A stretch of DNA of 64,000 nucleotides from Streptomyces sp. Alt3 (GCF_030719215.1 NZ_CP120983.1:930001-994000); one strand, 5' to 3'; counted from the first letter of the stretch, positions 27,138 to 36,271 are shown. Notes: a model not told the origin generated them from the letters alone. Numbers and translations are program-made.

Positions 27138-27716
27138 ATGCCCGACGAAGGATTGGTACACGTGCCCGAACAGTTCGCACCCGTCTCGCACAAGCCCGAA
27201 GCCACCGGCGACGCCTACGGGCGGCTCATGTCGCTGCTCGACGAGAACGGCGCCCGCTACCGCGTCATCGACCACGCCCCCGAGGGGCGCACCGAGGAGG
27301 TCAGCCGCCACCGGGGGCACCCGGTGGCGCAGGGGGCCAAGTGCCTCGTCGTCATGGTCAAGACGGGCAAGCGCACCAAGCGGTACTTCCTCGCGGTCGT
27401 CCCGGGGGACGCCCGCGTCGACCTCCCTGGGTTGAAGGCGCTGGCAGAAGGCACCTATGTGTCGTTCGCCTCCGCGGACAGGGCCGAGGAGTTGTCGGGG
27501 AGTGTCAGCGGGACCATTCTGCCGTTCAGCTTCCATCCGGATCTCGAACTCGTCGTGGATCCCGGAGTGCTGGAGCATGAGGAGATGTTCTTCAACGCCG
27601 CACGGCTGGACCGCTCCCTGGCTCTGAGCACGCAGGACTACCGGGAGCATCTTCGTCGCGTCGGGGCGCGGATCCGGCCGATCGTGGCGGTGGACCCGGA
27701 GCACGCCGCACACTGA
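27138..27716 (+). CDS. YbaK/EbsC-family aminoacyl-tRNA deacylase
   Basis: 192 aa from ATG 27138, or 184 aa from GTG 27162, which has the better RBS (AAGGATTGG). The YbaK/ProX fold is visible as YRVIDHAPEGRTEEVSRHRG, AQGAKCLVVMVKTGK, FLAVVPGDARVDLPGLK, LSGSVSGTILPFSF and LELVVDPGVLEHEEMFFNAA. Members hydrolyse mischarged tRNAs such as Cys-tRNA(Pro). This one lacks a neighbouring synthetase and could be a free-standing editing factor. Soluble. Confidence 0.9.
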   Translation: MPDEGLVHVPEQFAPVSHKPEATGDAYGRLMSLLDENGARYRVIDHAPEGRTEEVSRHRGHPVAQGAKCLVVMVKTGKRTKRYFLAVVPGDARVDLPGLKALAEGTYVSFASADRAEELSGSVSGTILPFSFHPDLELVVDPGVLEHEEMFFNAARLDRSLALSTQDYREHLRRVGARIRPIVAVDPEHAAH

Positions 27717-28213
27717 CCCGCCGGGCGGGGTCCGGCTCTCGCCGCCGGCACCCCGTCCCGCGCCGGCCGCACAGGCACGCCACCTCACTTATTTGCACAC
27801 TGAATCTCCCCATCTCGCCCGCGTCCCGGCCGCCCGCACATCCCCGGGCAGGTCCCCGGCGGACGGGAAGCCTGGTGGCGTGCCGTGCGCGCCCCTCACT
27901 CCCACGGAAAGAGAACTGGGCGAGTACCACGCTTTTTCGCCGGATTGAGTGCTTTCGCACATGAAGAAAAGAGCTCGATCGCGGGTTTGGTTCTGGCGCT
28001 CTATGTGCACAATGACTCGTCCGGTGATCACACCCTCGCGGTTCTGATCCTGAAGGACACGAAACGTTCATCTACGATTGCGAACTTTTTCTTGTCAGCA
28101 CATCCGGTACGCCTGGTGATCCCCTCGCTGCGCACGACACCCGGCGCCCTTCATGCCTTTACCGCTCGACAAATGCGGATACGTCTCCACCCCACGACCG
28201 TCAGGGGTAGAAG
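27717..28213. other. 497-nt intergenic region upstream of flavohemoglobin
   Basis: No gene is supported. Frames on both strands are fragmentary, and the right part (27960-28110) is noticeably more AT-rich than its surroundings. It probably holds an extended promoter for the flavohemoglobin gene and includes the dyad at 28062-28089. Confidence 0.6.
28062..28089. promoter_or_regulatory. AT-rich imperfect dyad upstream of flavohemoglobin
   Basis: AAACGTTC (28062-28069) and GAACTTTT (28082-28089) match at 7 of 8 paired positions around a 12-nt spacer, about 125 nt before the ATG at 28214. NO-responsive regulators (NsrR type) bind AT-rich dyads of about this size before hmp-type genes. The assignment is an inference. 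Confidence 0.35.
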
Positions 28214-29398
28214 ATGACTGCCTCCCCGCTGACAGACCGGGAGATATCTCTCGTACGAACGAGCCTCACCGTGGTGGCACCACAGGCCACCGAGATGACC
28301 GTCTACTTCTACGCCATCCTCTTCGCCCGGTACCCCGGTGTGCGCGAACTGTTTCCGGAGAACATGGACGTTCAGCGTGACCGTCTGCTGCGGGGCCTGC
28401 TGCGCATCATCGATCTCGTCGACGACGTCGACAACCTGGTGCGGTTCTGCTCCCGCCTCGGTCGGGACCACCGGAAGTTCGGAGCACTGGACGCCCACTA
28501 CCCGGCGGTGGGGGAATGCCTGGTGGCCTCTCTGGCCCGGTTCGCGGGAACCGCGTGGAACGACGAGGTCGCCGCCGCCTGGACCCGTGCCTACACCGTG
28601 GCCGCCCAGGTGATGATCGACGCCGCTGACGACGACACGCGCCTGCGCCCCGCTTCCTGGGACGCGCAGATCATCAGGCACGAACACCGCGGCCACGGAA
28701 TCGCCGAGATCACCGTGCTGCCCGACCAGCCGTTCCCGTTCGTCGCCGGCCAGTACGTGAGCGTCGAGACCCCCTGGTACCCCCGCACCTGGCGCCACTA
28801 CTCCCCTGCCCACGTGCCGCGGTCGGACCACACGCTCACGTTCCACGTCCGGGCCGTCCACCGGGGCCAGGTGAGCAACGCACTCGTGCACCATGCGGCC
28901 CCTGGTCACAGGGTGCGGCTGGGACCGCCGCAAGGTGACATGACCCTTGCCGCGGCGGGCGACCGCGATCTGCTGTTCGTGGCGGGCGGGACCGGCCTGG
29001 CGCCGATCCGCGCGCTGATCGAGGAAGCCGCCGTCTCCGGAATGCGCCGCTACGCGGACCTGTTCGTCGGAGCCCGGACCGCCGACGAACTGTACGGCCT
29101 CGACGACATGCTGCGCCTCGCCCAGCGCCATCACTGGCTGACCGTCAGGGCGGCCGTCTCCCACGAGAGCATCCCCGGCCAGCAGGGGACGCTCCCGCAG
29201 GTGCTGCGCGAGTTCGGCCCCTGGGACCGGCACGAGGCCTTCCTGTGCGGTCCGCCCGACATGGTCACCAGCGCCGTGCGCACGCTCATGCACCAAGGCA
29301 CACCCCTGGCCCACATCCACCACGATCCGCTCGACACACCCGTGCTCACCGCTCCCCTCACACCGCCCCGACCCGACCAGGAGATCGACCAGCTGTGA
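28214..29398 (+). CDS. Flavohemoglobin (nitric oxide dioxygenase type)
   Basis: 394 aa from ATG 28214. The globin domain (1-135) has B10 Tyr33, CD1 Phe47, E7 Gln54 and proximal His86 (GRDHRKFG) with Tyr96. The ferredoxin-reductase part has the FAD motif WRHYSPA, the NAD(P) motif AGGTGLAP and the C-terminal AFLCGPPDMV. Family enzymes oxidise NO to nitrate using O2 and NADH in the cytoplasm. The protein is a little short at the linker compared with E. coli Hmp, but every key residue is present. It overlaps the next gene by GTGA, so the pair is translationally coupled. Confidence 0.95.
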   Translation: MTASPLTDREISLVRTSLTVVAPQATEMTVYFYAILFARYPGVRELFPENMDVQRDRLLRGLLRIIDLVDDVDNLVRFCSRLGRDHRKFGALDAHYPAVGECLVASLARFAGTAWNDEVAAAWTRAYTVAAQVMIDAADDDTRLRPASWDAQIIRHEHRGHGIAEITVLPDQPFPFVAGQYVSVETPWYPRTWRHYSPAHVPRSDHTLTFHVRAVHRGQVSNALVHHAAPGHRVRLGPPQGDMTLAAAGDRDLLFVAGGTGLAPIRALIEEAAVSGMRRYADLFVGARTADELYGLDDMLRLAQRHHWLTVRAAVSHESIPGQQGTLPQVLREFGPWDRHEAFLCGPPDMVTSAVRTLMHQGTPLAHIHHDPLDTPVLTAPLTPPRPDQEIDQL

Positions 29399-30078
29399 CC
29401 CCTCACGACGCGGCCCCCTCGCGGGGAGAGCGCATGCTGCAGAACCACCTCGGCACAGGCGAACGCGCCGACGCGTTCTACGACCGGCAGGTACGTCCCC
29501 ACCTCACCGCGTACATGGGTGACTTCATCAGCCGCCAGTCCATGGTCTTCCTCTCCACCGCCGACTCCCGCGGGCAGTGCGACGCCACCTTCCGCGCCGG
29601 GCCCCCGGGATTCGTGGCGGTGCTGGACGACCGCACCCTGGCCTACCCCGAGTACCGCGGGAACGGCGTCATGGCCAGTGCCGGCAACATCACCGAGAAC
29701 CCCCACATCGGGCTGCTCTTCATGGACTTCACCCGCGACCACATCGGGCTGCACGTGAACGGATCGGCCCAGCTCGTCGGCGACCAGGAACTGCGTGCCG
29801 TCCACCCCTGGATACCCACCGACAGCGCTCCCGGACGGTACCCGGTGCTGTGGACACTGATCAGCGTCCACGAAGCGTACGTGCACTGCTCGAAGCACAT
29901 CCCGCACCTCGAGCCGGCGCCCCGTCCCCTGGGCCTCGCGCGCAGGCGCCCCAAGGACGCCGACTACTTCACCGGCGCCCCCGCGGAGGCCGTGGCGGCC
30001 GAGGCCGGCACCGGCCGGCACCAGCACGCCCATGGCTACCCGTCGGAGCCTTCCGCGAGCGGCTCCCACGACCGCTGA
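29395..30078 (+). CDS. Pyridoxamine 5'-phosphate oxidase-like flavin/heme-binding protein
   Basis: 227 aa from GTG 29395, overlapping the flavohemoglobin stop by GTGA. The split-barrel core reads DFISRQSMVFLSTADSRGQC, GPPGFVAVLDDRTLAYPEYR, NPHIGLLFMDF and the domain end LWTLISVHEAYVHCSKHIP. It belongs to the PNPOx-like superfamily (FMN, F420 or heme as cofactor) rather than true PdxH. The coupling suggests an auxiliary redox role in NO or nitrosative stress. The cofactor cannot be read from sequence. Confidence 0.88.
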   Translation: MTPHDAAPSRGERMLQNHLGTGERADAFYDRQVRPHLTAYMGDFISRQSMVFLSTADSRGQCDATFRAGPPGFVAVLDDRTLAYPEYRGNGVMASAGNITENPHIGLLFMDFTRDHIGLHVNGSAQLVGDQELRAVHPWIPTDSAPGRYPVLWTLISVHEAYVHCSKHIPHLEPAPRPLGLARRRPKDADYFTGAPAEAVAAEAGTGRHQHAHGYPSEPSASGSHDR

Positions 30079-30331
30079 ACACGGCGCCCGCGGCCGGTTC
30101 CGGACGACTCGGGAACGGTCGCGGGCGCCTCGTCCGCGCGCTGCGGACTCACATGCATATGCCCCAGGGAGCAGGGCACACGGAGGAAGCACGGCAGAAG
30201 GCCTTGCGGCCGCCGATCGCACGACGGGCCCGGCTCTGACCCGGTGAACGTGGTGCGAAGGGCGGGAACCGTGTGCTGCGCGTCGTTCACGACGGGCACG
30301 CACCGAAGCGACCTGAAGATCGGACCTGACA

Positions 30332-30487
30332 ATGATTCTCCTTGGTGCCATCCTCCTCGTCATCGGCCTGCTGGTCGGCGTCTCCCTGCTGACGACCATC
30401 GGTGGCGTCCTCGTCGTGGTGGGCGCGATCCTGTGGATCCTCGGCGCGAGCGGACGCAAGGTCGGTGGGCGAAAGCACTACTTCTAG
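30332..30487 (+). CDS. Small membrane protein, DUF6131 type (51 aa)
   Basis: ATG 30332 to TAG 30487. The protein is nearly all membrane: MILLGAILLVIGLLVGVSLL, a short turn, then VLVVVGAILWILGASG, ending in a basic tail GRKVGGRKHYF. This matches the DUF6131 pattern of tiny actinobacterial two-helix proteins. It stands alone, and only a weak purine stretch precedes the ATG. The function is unknown. Confidence 0.8.
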   Translation: MILLGAILLVIGLLVGVSLLTTIGGVLVVVGAILWILGASGRKVGGRKHYF

Positions 30488-30493
30488 AAGTGC

Positions 30494-31996
30494 TCACCCT
30501 CGTGAACGGCCCGCATCGGGGCCCGGCAGCAGATGGATCCGGCCCGTCGGAAGGGTCACCACGCGTGACCCCCTGGTGACCGGTGGCGCAGCGCCGCCAC
30601 CGGTCACCAGGACCGCCACGGGCACGCGGCGCGCGAGGTCGCGGAGCGCCCCGGGCGTGATGCTCGCGTCGTGCCCTCCGGTCTGACGCGAGGCGCAGCC
30701 CGCGTAGTAGGCGATCGGTACGGCGTCGTCCCCGCTGACCACGCACGGCGGCCGCACCCCCATCCCGTTCAGCGCACCGGCGACCGCGGCGAACCGCGCA
30801 CCGGTGGCGTGGCTGGTGCGGATCACATGGCTGAGCACGGAGAGCTGGACCCCGAGGTGGGCCGCCAGCACCAGCGCCAGCGCGACGGTGCCGGCCGGGC
30901 GGCGGGCCCGGCGCGTACGGGCGAACACGTGCGTGAGGTACTCGGCCACCGGCAGGGCCAGCAGCGCGTAGGCGGGGAGCAGGAAGCGTGGCGCCGCGTA
31001 CTCGACCAGGAACAGATACGGAACGGCCGTCGAGATCCCCGTCGCTGCCGCCAGCAGTGCCACCAAACCTCGTCCGGCACGCCGGGCCGCCATGATCCCC
31101 CCGGCTGTGAGCAGGGGCAGCGCCGCCCACCACACCGCGGTGGCCGGGCTCTCCCAGCCGATGTCGCAAGGGCGGCAGAGGGTCCGGCCCGCGAGCGCTC
31201 GCAGGTGGTCGTCGACGGCGAAGTTCCACCCGAGCCCGCCCTGGATCTCACCGGCCCGGTGCAGCCGGGCGACGAGACCCCCGTAGTGGGCGTACGCCTC
31301 CGCGATCCAGGGTGCGCAGCCCGCCACGAGTCCGCCCGCCAGTGCGGCGCACAGGCTCGGCCTGCGTCGGCCGGGAACCAGGACGGCCGCGAGCATCAGC
31401 GGCAGCGCGAGCCAGAACCCGTCGGCGGGCCGCATCAGGGCGACCAGAGCCACGGCCGAGGCGGGTCCGGTCGTCGTCCCCGCACGTCGGGGGTCACCGC
31501 GCAGGGTCCTCACGGCCCAGCCCGTCGCGGCCAGGGAGCCCAGGGCGCACCACAGGTTCGGCATCGCGGCGGGACCGTAGAACAGGGTCGGCCACAGACC
31601 GGCGAACAACGCGCCGGCCCCCACGAGGACGGGCGTGGGCAGTACCGTGCGCCAGATCCGGAGGGCGGCGAACAGAGCGGCGGCGGACATCAGGGCGAGG
31701 TAGATCCGCAGTGCGGTGGTGGACGCGGTGAGGGCGGCGACAGGGGCCACGAGGTAGGAGATCCCGCGGGCCCTCGGTGCGCTGAAGAAGGCTGCGGGAG
31801 CGTTGCCGCCGACCTGGCTGACGTAGACGGTCTCGTCCCAGGCCGGCCCCGACCCCGGTACGACGAAGGCCAGTTGCACCGCGGCGAAGAACACGGCGAC
31901 CGCTGCCAGCCACGGCAGCGGGCCGACCGCCCGCCGGACCGGGTGGGTCGAGACGGGGACCTGCTGCGCCGGACGCGTCGGCCGGGTTCCGTACAT
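30494..31996 (-). CDS. GT-C family membrane glycosyltransferase
   Basis: 500 aa, ATG 31996 with GGAG upstream. It has about ten hydrophobic helices. The first extracytoplasmic loop contains the acidic motif of GT-C enzymes (GPAWDETVYVSQV, about residues 50-62). Such enzymes use polyprenyl-phosphate sugars outside the membrane for protein O-mannosylation or glycolipid work. It converges on the DUF6131 gene with a 6-nt gap. A strong hairpin (32045-32078) lies just upstream of the start. The acceptor is unknown. Confidence 0.82.
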   Translation of the reverse strand: MYGTRPTRPAQQVPVSTHPVRRAVGPLPWLAAVAVFFAAVQLAFVVPGSGPAWDETVYVSQVGGNAPAAFFSAPRARGISYLVAPVAALTASTTALRIYLALMSAAALFAALRIWRTVLPTPVLVGAGALFAGLWPTLFYGPAAMPNLWCALGSLAATGWAVRTLRGDPRRAGTTTGPASAVALVALMRPADGFWLALPLMLAAVLVPGRRRPSLCAALAGGLVAGCAPWIAEAYAHYGGLVARLHRAGEIQGGLGWNFAVDDHLRALAGRTLCRPCDIGWESPATAVWWAALPLLTAGGIMAARRAGRGLVALLAAATGISTAVPYLFLVEYAAPRFLLPAYALLALPVAEYLTHVFARTRRARRPAGTVALALVLAAHLGVQLSVLSHVIRTSHATGARFAAVAGALNGMGVRPPCVVSGDDAVPIAYYAGCASRQTGGHDASITPGALRDLARRVPVAVLVTGGGAAPPVTRGSRVVTLPTGRIHLLPGPDAGRSRG

Positions 31997-32044
31997 GACC
32001 GCTCCAGTCCTCACCGGCGCCACGCACGACGGCGGCGCGGCCTT

Positions 32045-32078
32045 AGGGCTGTCCCGCAATCCCTGGCGGGACAGCCCT
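32045..32078. repeat. Strong 13-bp-arm inverted repeat upstream of the GT-C gene
   Basis: AGGGCTGTCCCGC (32045-32057), 8-nt loop, GCGGGACAGCCCT (32066-32078), followed by TTTGG on the plus strand. Similar AGGGCTGTCCCG ends occur at Streptomyces insertion-sequence termini, so it may be a solo element remnant. It could equally act as a terminator for the minus-strand GNAT gene (stop at 32233). Confidence 0.7.
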
Positions 32079-32232
32079 TTGGTCAACGAGGAAGGAACGG
32101 CAGGGGTCACGCGGCTCCGGGTAGCCACGGGCGTCTTCTCGTCCTGCACGCCGTGCAGTCGGCGCCCACCGCGCCGGTCGAGCGGACCGCGTATCTCTCG
32201 GCGTCCGGGGAGCTGCCGGCCGGCGTTTCCCG

Positions 32233-32781
32233 TCAGACCTCGGGCAGAGAGGGGTCGGGCGTCCAAGTTGACGGTGCGGTCATGGACCAGCGTTCGTGGT
32301 CGCGCCAGGCTCCGTCGATGTAGAGGTAGTCGGTCGAGATGCCTTCGTGACGGAACCCCAGACGCCGGACCAGGGCCAGGGACGCCTTGTTCGCCGGCTG
32401 GATGTGCGCCTCCAGCCGGTGAAGCCGCAGGTCGCCGAAGGCGTGCCGCAGAACGGCGGTGAGCCCTTCGGTCATGTGTCCCTGCCCTGCGGACGGAGCG
32501 AAGGCCGCGTAGCCGAGGGACGCACCCTGGTAGCGGCCCCGGATGATGGAGTCGATGTCGACCATGCCGGCGAGCTCACCGGTCTCCACGACGCGGATCA
32601 CGAAGCCCAGGTTCGTGCCGTCGCCGAAGCGCTGCATCCAGTTCCGGAGCTCCTCGCCCGTCCGCGGCAGTCTCATCCATGGCGAGTGGAGCTCGGCGCT
32701 GGCCCGCACGAGCGAGCAGAACTCTTCCTGGTCGGCGAGGGTGAGCGGGCACAGTTCGACTCGTGACGGCATGGTGGGCAT
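32233..32781 (-). CDS. GNAT-family N-acetyltransferase (RimJ/RimL-like)
   Basis: 182 aa from ATG 32781; Met4 at 32772 is an alternative. The pattern is typical of ribosomal-protein Ser/Ala acetyltransferases: VELCPLTLADQEEFCSLV, then YAAFAPSAGQGHMTEGLTAVL (acetyl-CoA binding), then LRLHRLEAHIQPANKASLAL and VRRLGFRHEGI, ending WRDHERWSM. Soluble and monocistronic; it may end at the 32045-32078 hairpin. The target is unknown. Confidence 0.92.
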   Translation of the reverse strand: MPTMPSRVELCPLTLADQEEFCSLVRASAELHSPWMRLPRTGEELRNWMQRFGDGTNLGFVIRVVETGELAGMVDIDSIIRGRYQGASLGYAAFAPSAGQGHMTEGLTAVLRHAFGDLRLHRLEAHIQPANKASLALVRRLGFRHEGISTDYLYIDGAWRDHERWSMTAPSTWTPDPSLPEV

Positions 32782-33037
32782 GGGGCCGATCCTAGAGCTG
32801 CCACCAGGCGTACCGCTCCGAAGTCGTGCGGGGAAGCGGGCTCGTGCGCCCGCTCGACGTCGTTCGGCCGACGGAGAAGGTCACCCGGGCATGGTTCCGG
32901 GTGGACACGGTCGAGGCGGTTGTCGGCGTCCTACGGTTCCGAGCGATGTGGGTGGTGACGGGACGGCGGGGACGTGGACACGGGCGGGTCCGACGGCGAC
33001 CGGGAGTCGGTTCCGCCGGACGCACCGCCGGGCACTC

Positions 33038-33541
33038 CTAGGAACCCACCGCCGCGCCATGCAGATGGATCGCCGGCAGCAGCGCCCCCAGGGACGCCGT
33101 GTGGAGAGCGGCACGGACGATGTTCCACCTGGCCCAGGGGGCTTCGAACGCGGCGCGTGCCGAGCCGAGTTGGTCCGGTGTCGAGTCCTTCCCGACCTTG
33201 CCGAGCGCCTCGTTGAGAGGGACGTTACGTGTCCCGGTGACGAGGAACGCCAGCCCGTGGAGCACGAGCGCGGCGGCGATCCACGGCAGGGTCCCCGGGC
33301 TGTCGCCCCGTGCGGCCAGGACGGTCGCCAGGACGAGCAGGGGCAGGGGCGCCAGGAAGGGGATCAGGAACCAGCCGTTGATGATGACTCCGTTGATGTT
33401 CTGCATGCTCCGTACGAAGGCCTGGTCGTCGGAGCGGGACAGGCCCGGCATGACGGCGTACGCGAAGGCACAGAACAGCCCCGCCATCAGCGCGGCCCCT
33501 CCGGCCGAGGCGAACAGAGCCGCGGTCTGCAGAGTTCTCAT
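33038..33541 (-). CDS. DUF1772 / anthrone-oxygenase-like membrane protein
   Basis: 167 aa from ATG 33541 (MRTLQTAALFASAGGAALMA). Four membrane helices are evident, with the family features GLFCAFAYAVMPGL near the N-terminus, ININGVIINGWFLIPFLAPL-like sequence in the middle, and NVPLNEALGKV with W-x-x-W-N (APWARWNIVRA) towards the end. DUF1772 members are cofactor-free oxygenase-like or stress proteins. The neighbours give no clue to the substrate. Confidence 0.85.
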   Translation of the reverse strand: MRTLQTAALFASAGGAALMAGLFCAFAYAVMPGLSRSDDQAFVRSMQNINGVIINGWFLIPFLAPLPLLVLATVLAARGDSPGTLPWIAAALVLHGLAFLVTGTRNVPLNEALGKVGKDSTPDQLGSARAAFEAPWARWNIVRAALHTASLGALLPAIHLHGAAVGS

Positions 33542-33809
33542 GAATGCTCCTGGACGGAAGGGGAGTTCGCGGCCGTCGGTGCGTACGCGTCGGCGATGAC
33601 CTCGCCGCAAGCGGCGGCGTGCATCTGCTTTACGTGAGCCCCAGCTGTTGACTGGGTTCACAAGCGATATATGCTTCACCTCACCGCCCACCGACTGGCT
33701 GACCGCGACGAGGCGTGCACCGGGAATTTCCCGCGCACAGCGCTGTCACAGTTATGCCATACGATGCGCACACCTGTTCACAGCTCTTGCGTTTGAGGAT
33801 GCCCACGTC

Positions 33810-34688
33810 ATGTTTTTCGGTGTCACGTCCCGTTCAGCTCGCGGCATATCCGCCGCAGTCGCCCTTCTCGCGATCGGCGCGGTGGGCTGCGCCGACGCGA
33901 TCGACAGCGCCAAGGCCGGCGCCAAGAAGGCCGTTCGCACGCGGTCGGTCTTCTCCCTCGCCCCTGGCGACTGCTACAACCCGAACAGCGGGGCGACCAA
34001 GAGCGAGGAGTTCAGCGTCGAGATCGTGCCCTGCGAGGAAGCACACGAGGGCCAGGTCGTCGCCGAGTTCGACATCGAGGGAGAGTCGGAGTATCCCGGC
34101 GAGGCCGGGGCGACGGCGATAGCCGACAAGCAGTGCCCGGCGGAGTCGCAGAAGTTCGTCCCCGACACCTGGGCGATCCCCGAGGGCGTCGGCCTCTTCT
34201 ACTACTACCCCACCAGCGAGAGCTGGAAGACCGGCGACCGGGCCGTGAGCTGCTCGTACTCCAAGGAATCAGGCACCTTCTCGGGCTCGCTCCAGAACAA
34301 GTCCCTGACCGCGGACCAGGCCACGTACCTCAAGGGCTCGAACGCCGTCTACGACGCGCTCTGGAACAACCAGCCCGAGGCCGAGCAGCCCGAGGACGAC
34401 CTGGCGGCCTACAAGAAGCAGGCCAAGGCCGTCTCCGAGGCCCTGAACACCCACCTGACCGCCCTGAAGGGCGTGGAGCAGCCTCAGACCGTCAAGCTCC
34501 GCTCCCAGCTGACGGAGACGGCGAAGGCATGGAAGGACGCCGCTTCGGCCGGTGACGTGGACGCCTTCTACATCGCCTACGACCTGGGCTTCACCGGCAT
34601 CGACCCGACCAAGACGGTCGCCGCCCGCAAGGAGCTGAAGCTCGCCACCACCGTGCCGGCCGACGACGCCGAGGTCTGGGCGAGCTGA
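33810..34688 (+). CDS. Septum-formation family lipoprotein
   Basis: 292 aa from ATG 33810 with GAGG upstream. The lipobox AVGC places the lipidated cysteine at residue 27. The mature protein has the Septum_form signature: FSLAPGDCYN, EIVPCEEAHEGQVVAEFDI, and later VGLFYYYPTSESWKTGDRAV followed by CSYS, with two probable disulfides. It lacks a membrane helix beyond the signal. Family members are associated with actinobacterial cell division and envelope. It ends in a strong hairpin at 34695-34736. Confidence 0.88.
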   Translation: MFFGVTSRSARGISAAVALLAIGAVGCADAIDSAKAGAKKAVRTRSVFSLAPGDCYNPNSGATKSEEFSVEIVPCEEAHEGQVVAEFDIEGESEYPGEAGATAIADKQCPAESQKFVPDTWAIPEGVGLFYYYPTSESWKTGDRAVSCSYSKESGTFSGSLQNKSLTADQATYLKGSNAVYDALWNNQPEAEQPEDDLAAYKKQAKAVSEALNTHLTALKGVEQPQTVKLRSQLTETAKAWKDAASAGDVDAFYIAYDLGFTGIDPTKTVAARKELKLATTVPADDAEVWAS

Positions 34689-34694
34689 CCGCGC

Positions 34695-34736
34695 CCGCGC
34701 GGGCCGGAACGCCGGCAGTCCGGCCGGCCCGCGCGG
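34695..34736. terminator. GC-rich hairpin terminator
   Basis: CCGCGCGGGCC (34695-34705) pairs perfectly with GGCCCGCGCGG (34726-34736), just 7 nt after the stop of the septum-formation gene. Confidence 0.7.
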
Positions 34737-34815
34737 TCCGCAGGGGCACCGTACGAGGACGGGCGGATGCCGGGCCGCCGCTCGTCCCGCACGACACCCC
34801 ACACGCGAGGACCAC

Positions 34816-35619
34816 ATGACGCCCCCGGAGCCTTCCCCCTTCCAGCTGCTGTCCGGCGCCCCCGGATCACCGGTACTGCTGCACGTGCCGCACTCCTCCC
34901 GGGTCGTGCCGCCTGGGGTGCGCGACGGCATCGTGCTCGACGACGGTGCGCTGGAGGCCGAACTCGACCACATCACGGACTCCCACACGGCCGAGCTGGC
35001 CGCGAGGACGGCCGGCCTCTGTTCCGTGGCCCCCTGGCGCTTCGTCAACGGCCTGTCACGACTGGTCGTGGACCCCGAGCGGTTCCCCGACGAGCGGGAG
35101 GAGATGCTGGCCGCCGGCATGGGTGCGGTCTACACCCGCACCACGCACGGGGATCGGCTCCGCCTGCCCGGTGCGCAGCCGGAGCCGTTGCTCGACCGCT
35201 ACTTCCACCCCTACGCCCGTGCCATGACCGAGGCGGTCGACGACCGGCTCGCCGCCGCGGGACGCGCCGTCGTCGTCGACGTCCACTCCTATCCGTCGAC
35301 CGCGCTCCCCTACGAACTGCACGGCACCGGCCCACGCCCCCCGGTCTGTCTGGGCACCGACGGCTTCCACACCCCGCCGGAGCTACTGGCCCTGGCCGAG
35401 GCCGCGTTCTCCGGATTCGGCGGCACCGGGCTGGACAGCCCCTTCTCCGGCACCTACGTGCCGTTGAAGCACTACGGGACGGACCGGCGGGTGGGCGCGC
35501 TGATGATCGAGATCAGGCGCGATCTGTACATGACCGAGCCCGGCGGCCCGGCCGGCCCGGGGCTCGACCCGCTCGCCTCCGCACTGGCCGGGCTGGTGGA
35601 CGGGCTCACCGGCCTGTGA
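34816..35619 (+). CDS. N-formylglutamate amidohydrolase
   Basis: 267 aa from ATG 34816. The fold is recognised by LLHVPHSSRVVPPGVR (metal-binding His region, 23-28), ELDHITDSHTAELA, NGLSRLVVDPERFPDEREEM, VVVDVHSYPS and LMIEIRRDLY. The family cleaves N-formyl-L-glutamate to formate and glutamate in the histidine-degradation pathway, but it also contains related peptidoglycan-type amidases. No hut gene is nearby, so the precise substrate is uncertain. Cytoplasmic, monocistronic. Confidence 0.85.
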   Translation: MTPPEPSPFQLLSGAPGSPVLLHVPHSSRVVPPGVRDGIVLDDGALEAELDHITDSHTAELAARTAGLCSVAPWRFVNGLSRLVVDPERFPDEREEMLAAGMGAVYTRTTHGDRLRLPGAQPEPLLDRYFHPYARAMTEAVDDRLAAAGRAVVVDVHSYPSTALPYELHGTGPRPPVCLGTDGFHTPPELLALAEAAFSGFGGTGLDSPFSGTYVPLKHYGTDRRVGALMIEIRRDLYMTEPGGPAGPGLDPLASALAGLVDGLTGL

Positions 35620-35628
35620 CGGGACCGG

Positions 35629-36063
35629 CTACCTCGGGCGGGCGTAGGGCCGGGTCATGATCTCCATGTTGTGGCCGTCCGGGTCCTCGAAGTAGGCGCC
35701 CTGGCCCCCGAAGAGGTGGTTGGTCCGGCCGGGTTCGGTGTGGTGGGGGTCGGCGTAGTAGGTGACCCCGAGCGCCCGAAGCCGGGCGATCATGGTGTCG
35801 AACTGCGCGTCGGGGACGAGGAAGGCGTAGTGCTGCGACTGCACCGGCTCGTCCCGCAGTTCGTAGTAGTCGAGCGTCACGCCGTTGCCCAGATCGACGG
35901 GCAGGAACGGTCCGAACGGGGTGCCGACCTCCAGGCCCAGGACCGCGGCGATGAACTCGGCCGACAGGCTGCGGTCGGTGGCGTAGACGGCGTGGTGGTC
36001 CAACTGGACCACGTCGACGCCCTGCTGGCCCGACTGCGGGTCCCGCTGCTGTGTATGGGGCAT
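35629..36063 (-). CDS. VOC-family dioxygenase-like protein
   Basis: 144 aa from ATG 36063 (MPHTQQRD). Two VOC modules: N-terminal VVQLDHHAVYATDRSLSAEF and C-terminal GAYFEDPDGHNMEIMTR, with His and Glu placed as metal ligands. It resembles ring-cleavage or glyoxalase-like VOC proteins. It converges on the amidohydrolase gene with 9 nt between stops. The substrate is unknown. Confidence 0.88.
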   Translation of the reverse strand: MPHTQQRDPQSGQQGVDVVQLDHHAVYATDRSLSAEFIAAVLGLEVGTPFGPFLPVDLGNGVTLDYYELRDEPVQSQHYAFLVPDAQFDTMIARLRALGVTYYADPHHTEPGRTNHLFGGQGAYFEDPDGHNMEIMTRPYARPR

Positions 36064-36271
36064 GCGCGATGAGTCTCCATGTCGTGTGATTCCGCGGGGA
36101 GGGGCGCCGCTCAAGGGCGCCGGACGGGACAACACGACGGGGTGGCGGGCCTCTGGCCCGCCGCGCGCTCACGCAGGGGCCGGGCACATCTCGCGTACGT
36201 GGCCCATGGCCGACCCGGCAGTCACAGGGCCGATCCTAACGGCTTCGCCTTCCGGCCGCACCGGCTCCGCG

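Noticed and set aside
27789-28217. Short frames in the gap upstream of the flavohemoglobin
   Set aside because: No RBS, atypical codon use and no family pattern; the AT-rich stretch looks regulatory.
32792-33037. Short plus-strand frame (71 codons) between the GNAT and DUF1772 genes
   Set aside because: Arg/Gly-rich composition with no RBS or recognised motif; competing frames on the other strand are equally long.
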